In this document: piece after piece, positions 20,687 through 20,815 of the stretch
Numbering within the stretch: the stretch's first letter is position 1
How the letters are laid out: every line of letters begins with the position of its first letter
Translations under genes and position numbers: made by a program
Notes under the pieces: model-generated
The model's input: only the letters and a program-made list of their open reading frames with translations
Database searches by the model: none
Told to the model about the DNA's origin: nothing
Source of the DNA: Chloroflexota bacterium
Lineage (GTDB): Bacteria; Chloroflexota; Anaerolineae; Promineifilales; Promineifilaceae
DNA: 20,815 bases
Assembly: GCA_024223125.1 (NCBI GenBank)
Contig: JAAEOP010001084.1
Coordinates: 1-20,815, forward strand
Reading direction: 5' to 3'

Positions 20687-20815
20687 CTAATCTGCATACC
20701 TGGCCTCATTAGAAATCGGGATGGACACAACCAGTATCGTCCCTTCGCCTGGTTCACTTTCTAATTCAACTGAGCCACCACAATGTTCTGCCCGTTCACG
20801 CATTGCCTGAAGACC
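20687..20815 (-). CDS. NarL-type sensor histidine kinase, C-terminal end only
   Basis: Only the last 42 codons and the TAG stop (20687-20689) lie in the window; the gene continues past base 20815. The translation begins GLQAMRERAEHCGGSVELES and continues EPGEGTILVVSIPI. This is the G2-box end of the HATPase_c domain of NarL/DegS-type kinases (GL..M.ERA...GG...ES.PG.GT.V...IP). It is immediately upstream of, and co-directional with, the response regulator, so the two form a cognate pair. Sensor domains cannot be seen. Confidence 0.85.
   Translation of the reverse strand, partial: GLQAMRERAEHCGGSVELESEPGEGTILVVSIPISNEARYAD

Noticed and set aside
1..20815. CRISPR array, tRNA, rRNA or insertion-sequence transposase
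   Set aside because: No regularly spaced direct repeats, cloverleaf-forming segments with conserved T-loops, or transposase motifs were seen.

Overview
The window looks like a chromosomal segment of a Chloroflexota bacterium, probably Anaerolineae-like. This is inferred from several traits: moderate GC; large secreted proteins rich in Ser/Thr/Asn/Gly; an 'SGGQY..SGGYWG' leader followed by a PT-rich linker; a 1325-residue BTAD-ATPase-TPR regulator; a DUF1566 protein; and secreted proteins ending in a short (I/V)-(Y/F)-L-P tail. No RNA gene gives a species-level placement. A striking genome-style signature is the palindromic octamer ACGGCCGT. I found 31 exact copies, all inside genes, where about 0.4 would be expected by chance.

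Layout. (1) At 1-282 is the 3' end of a formylglycine-generating-enzyme-fold gene. Its last codons carry the NNC-codon pattern of a diversity-generating-retroelement (DGR) variable region; no template repeat or reverse transcriptase is in the window. (2) At 283-519 are a GC-rich hairpin and a palindromic element of about 103 bp flanked by 10-bp direct repeats, so MITE-like. (3) From 10671 down to 520, six minus-strand genes follow one another closely. They are a small conserved protein, a DUF1566 secreted protein, a trimeric-fibre-like protein with a Peptidase_S74 chaperone and a C-terminal membrane segment, a secreted zinc metallopeptidase coupled by an ATGA overlap, a heparinase II/III-like lipoprotein, and an endonuclease/exonuclease/phosphatase-family enzyme. 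Five of these could form a surface or extracellular polymer-processing set.

(4) At 10786-12768 (plus strand) a strong sigma-70-type promoter precedes an overlapping AAA ATPase/RloB pair, an AbiL-like (RloAB) anti-phage module. (5) At 12806-16783 (minus) is the giant BTAD/ATPase/TPR transcriptional regulator, convergent with rloB. (6) At 16897-18282 (minus) is a secreted probable lipoprotein with an IYLP tail. (7) At 18283-18549 is a divergent intergenic region with two strong palindromes. (8) At 18550-19859 (plus) are a SAM methyltransferase and a cyclic-nucleotide-binding protein. (9) From 20815 down to 19910 is a two-component system: the C-terminal end of a NarL-type histidine kinase, then its LuxR-type response regulator, separated by a perfect 15-bp hairpin.

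The best candidates for something new are the DGR-like variable tail, the membrane-anchored fibre whose self-cleavage would release it in the manner of MYRF, the shared YLP tail on three exported proteins, and the HIP1-like octamer.
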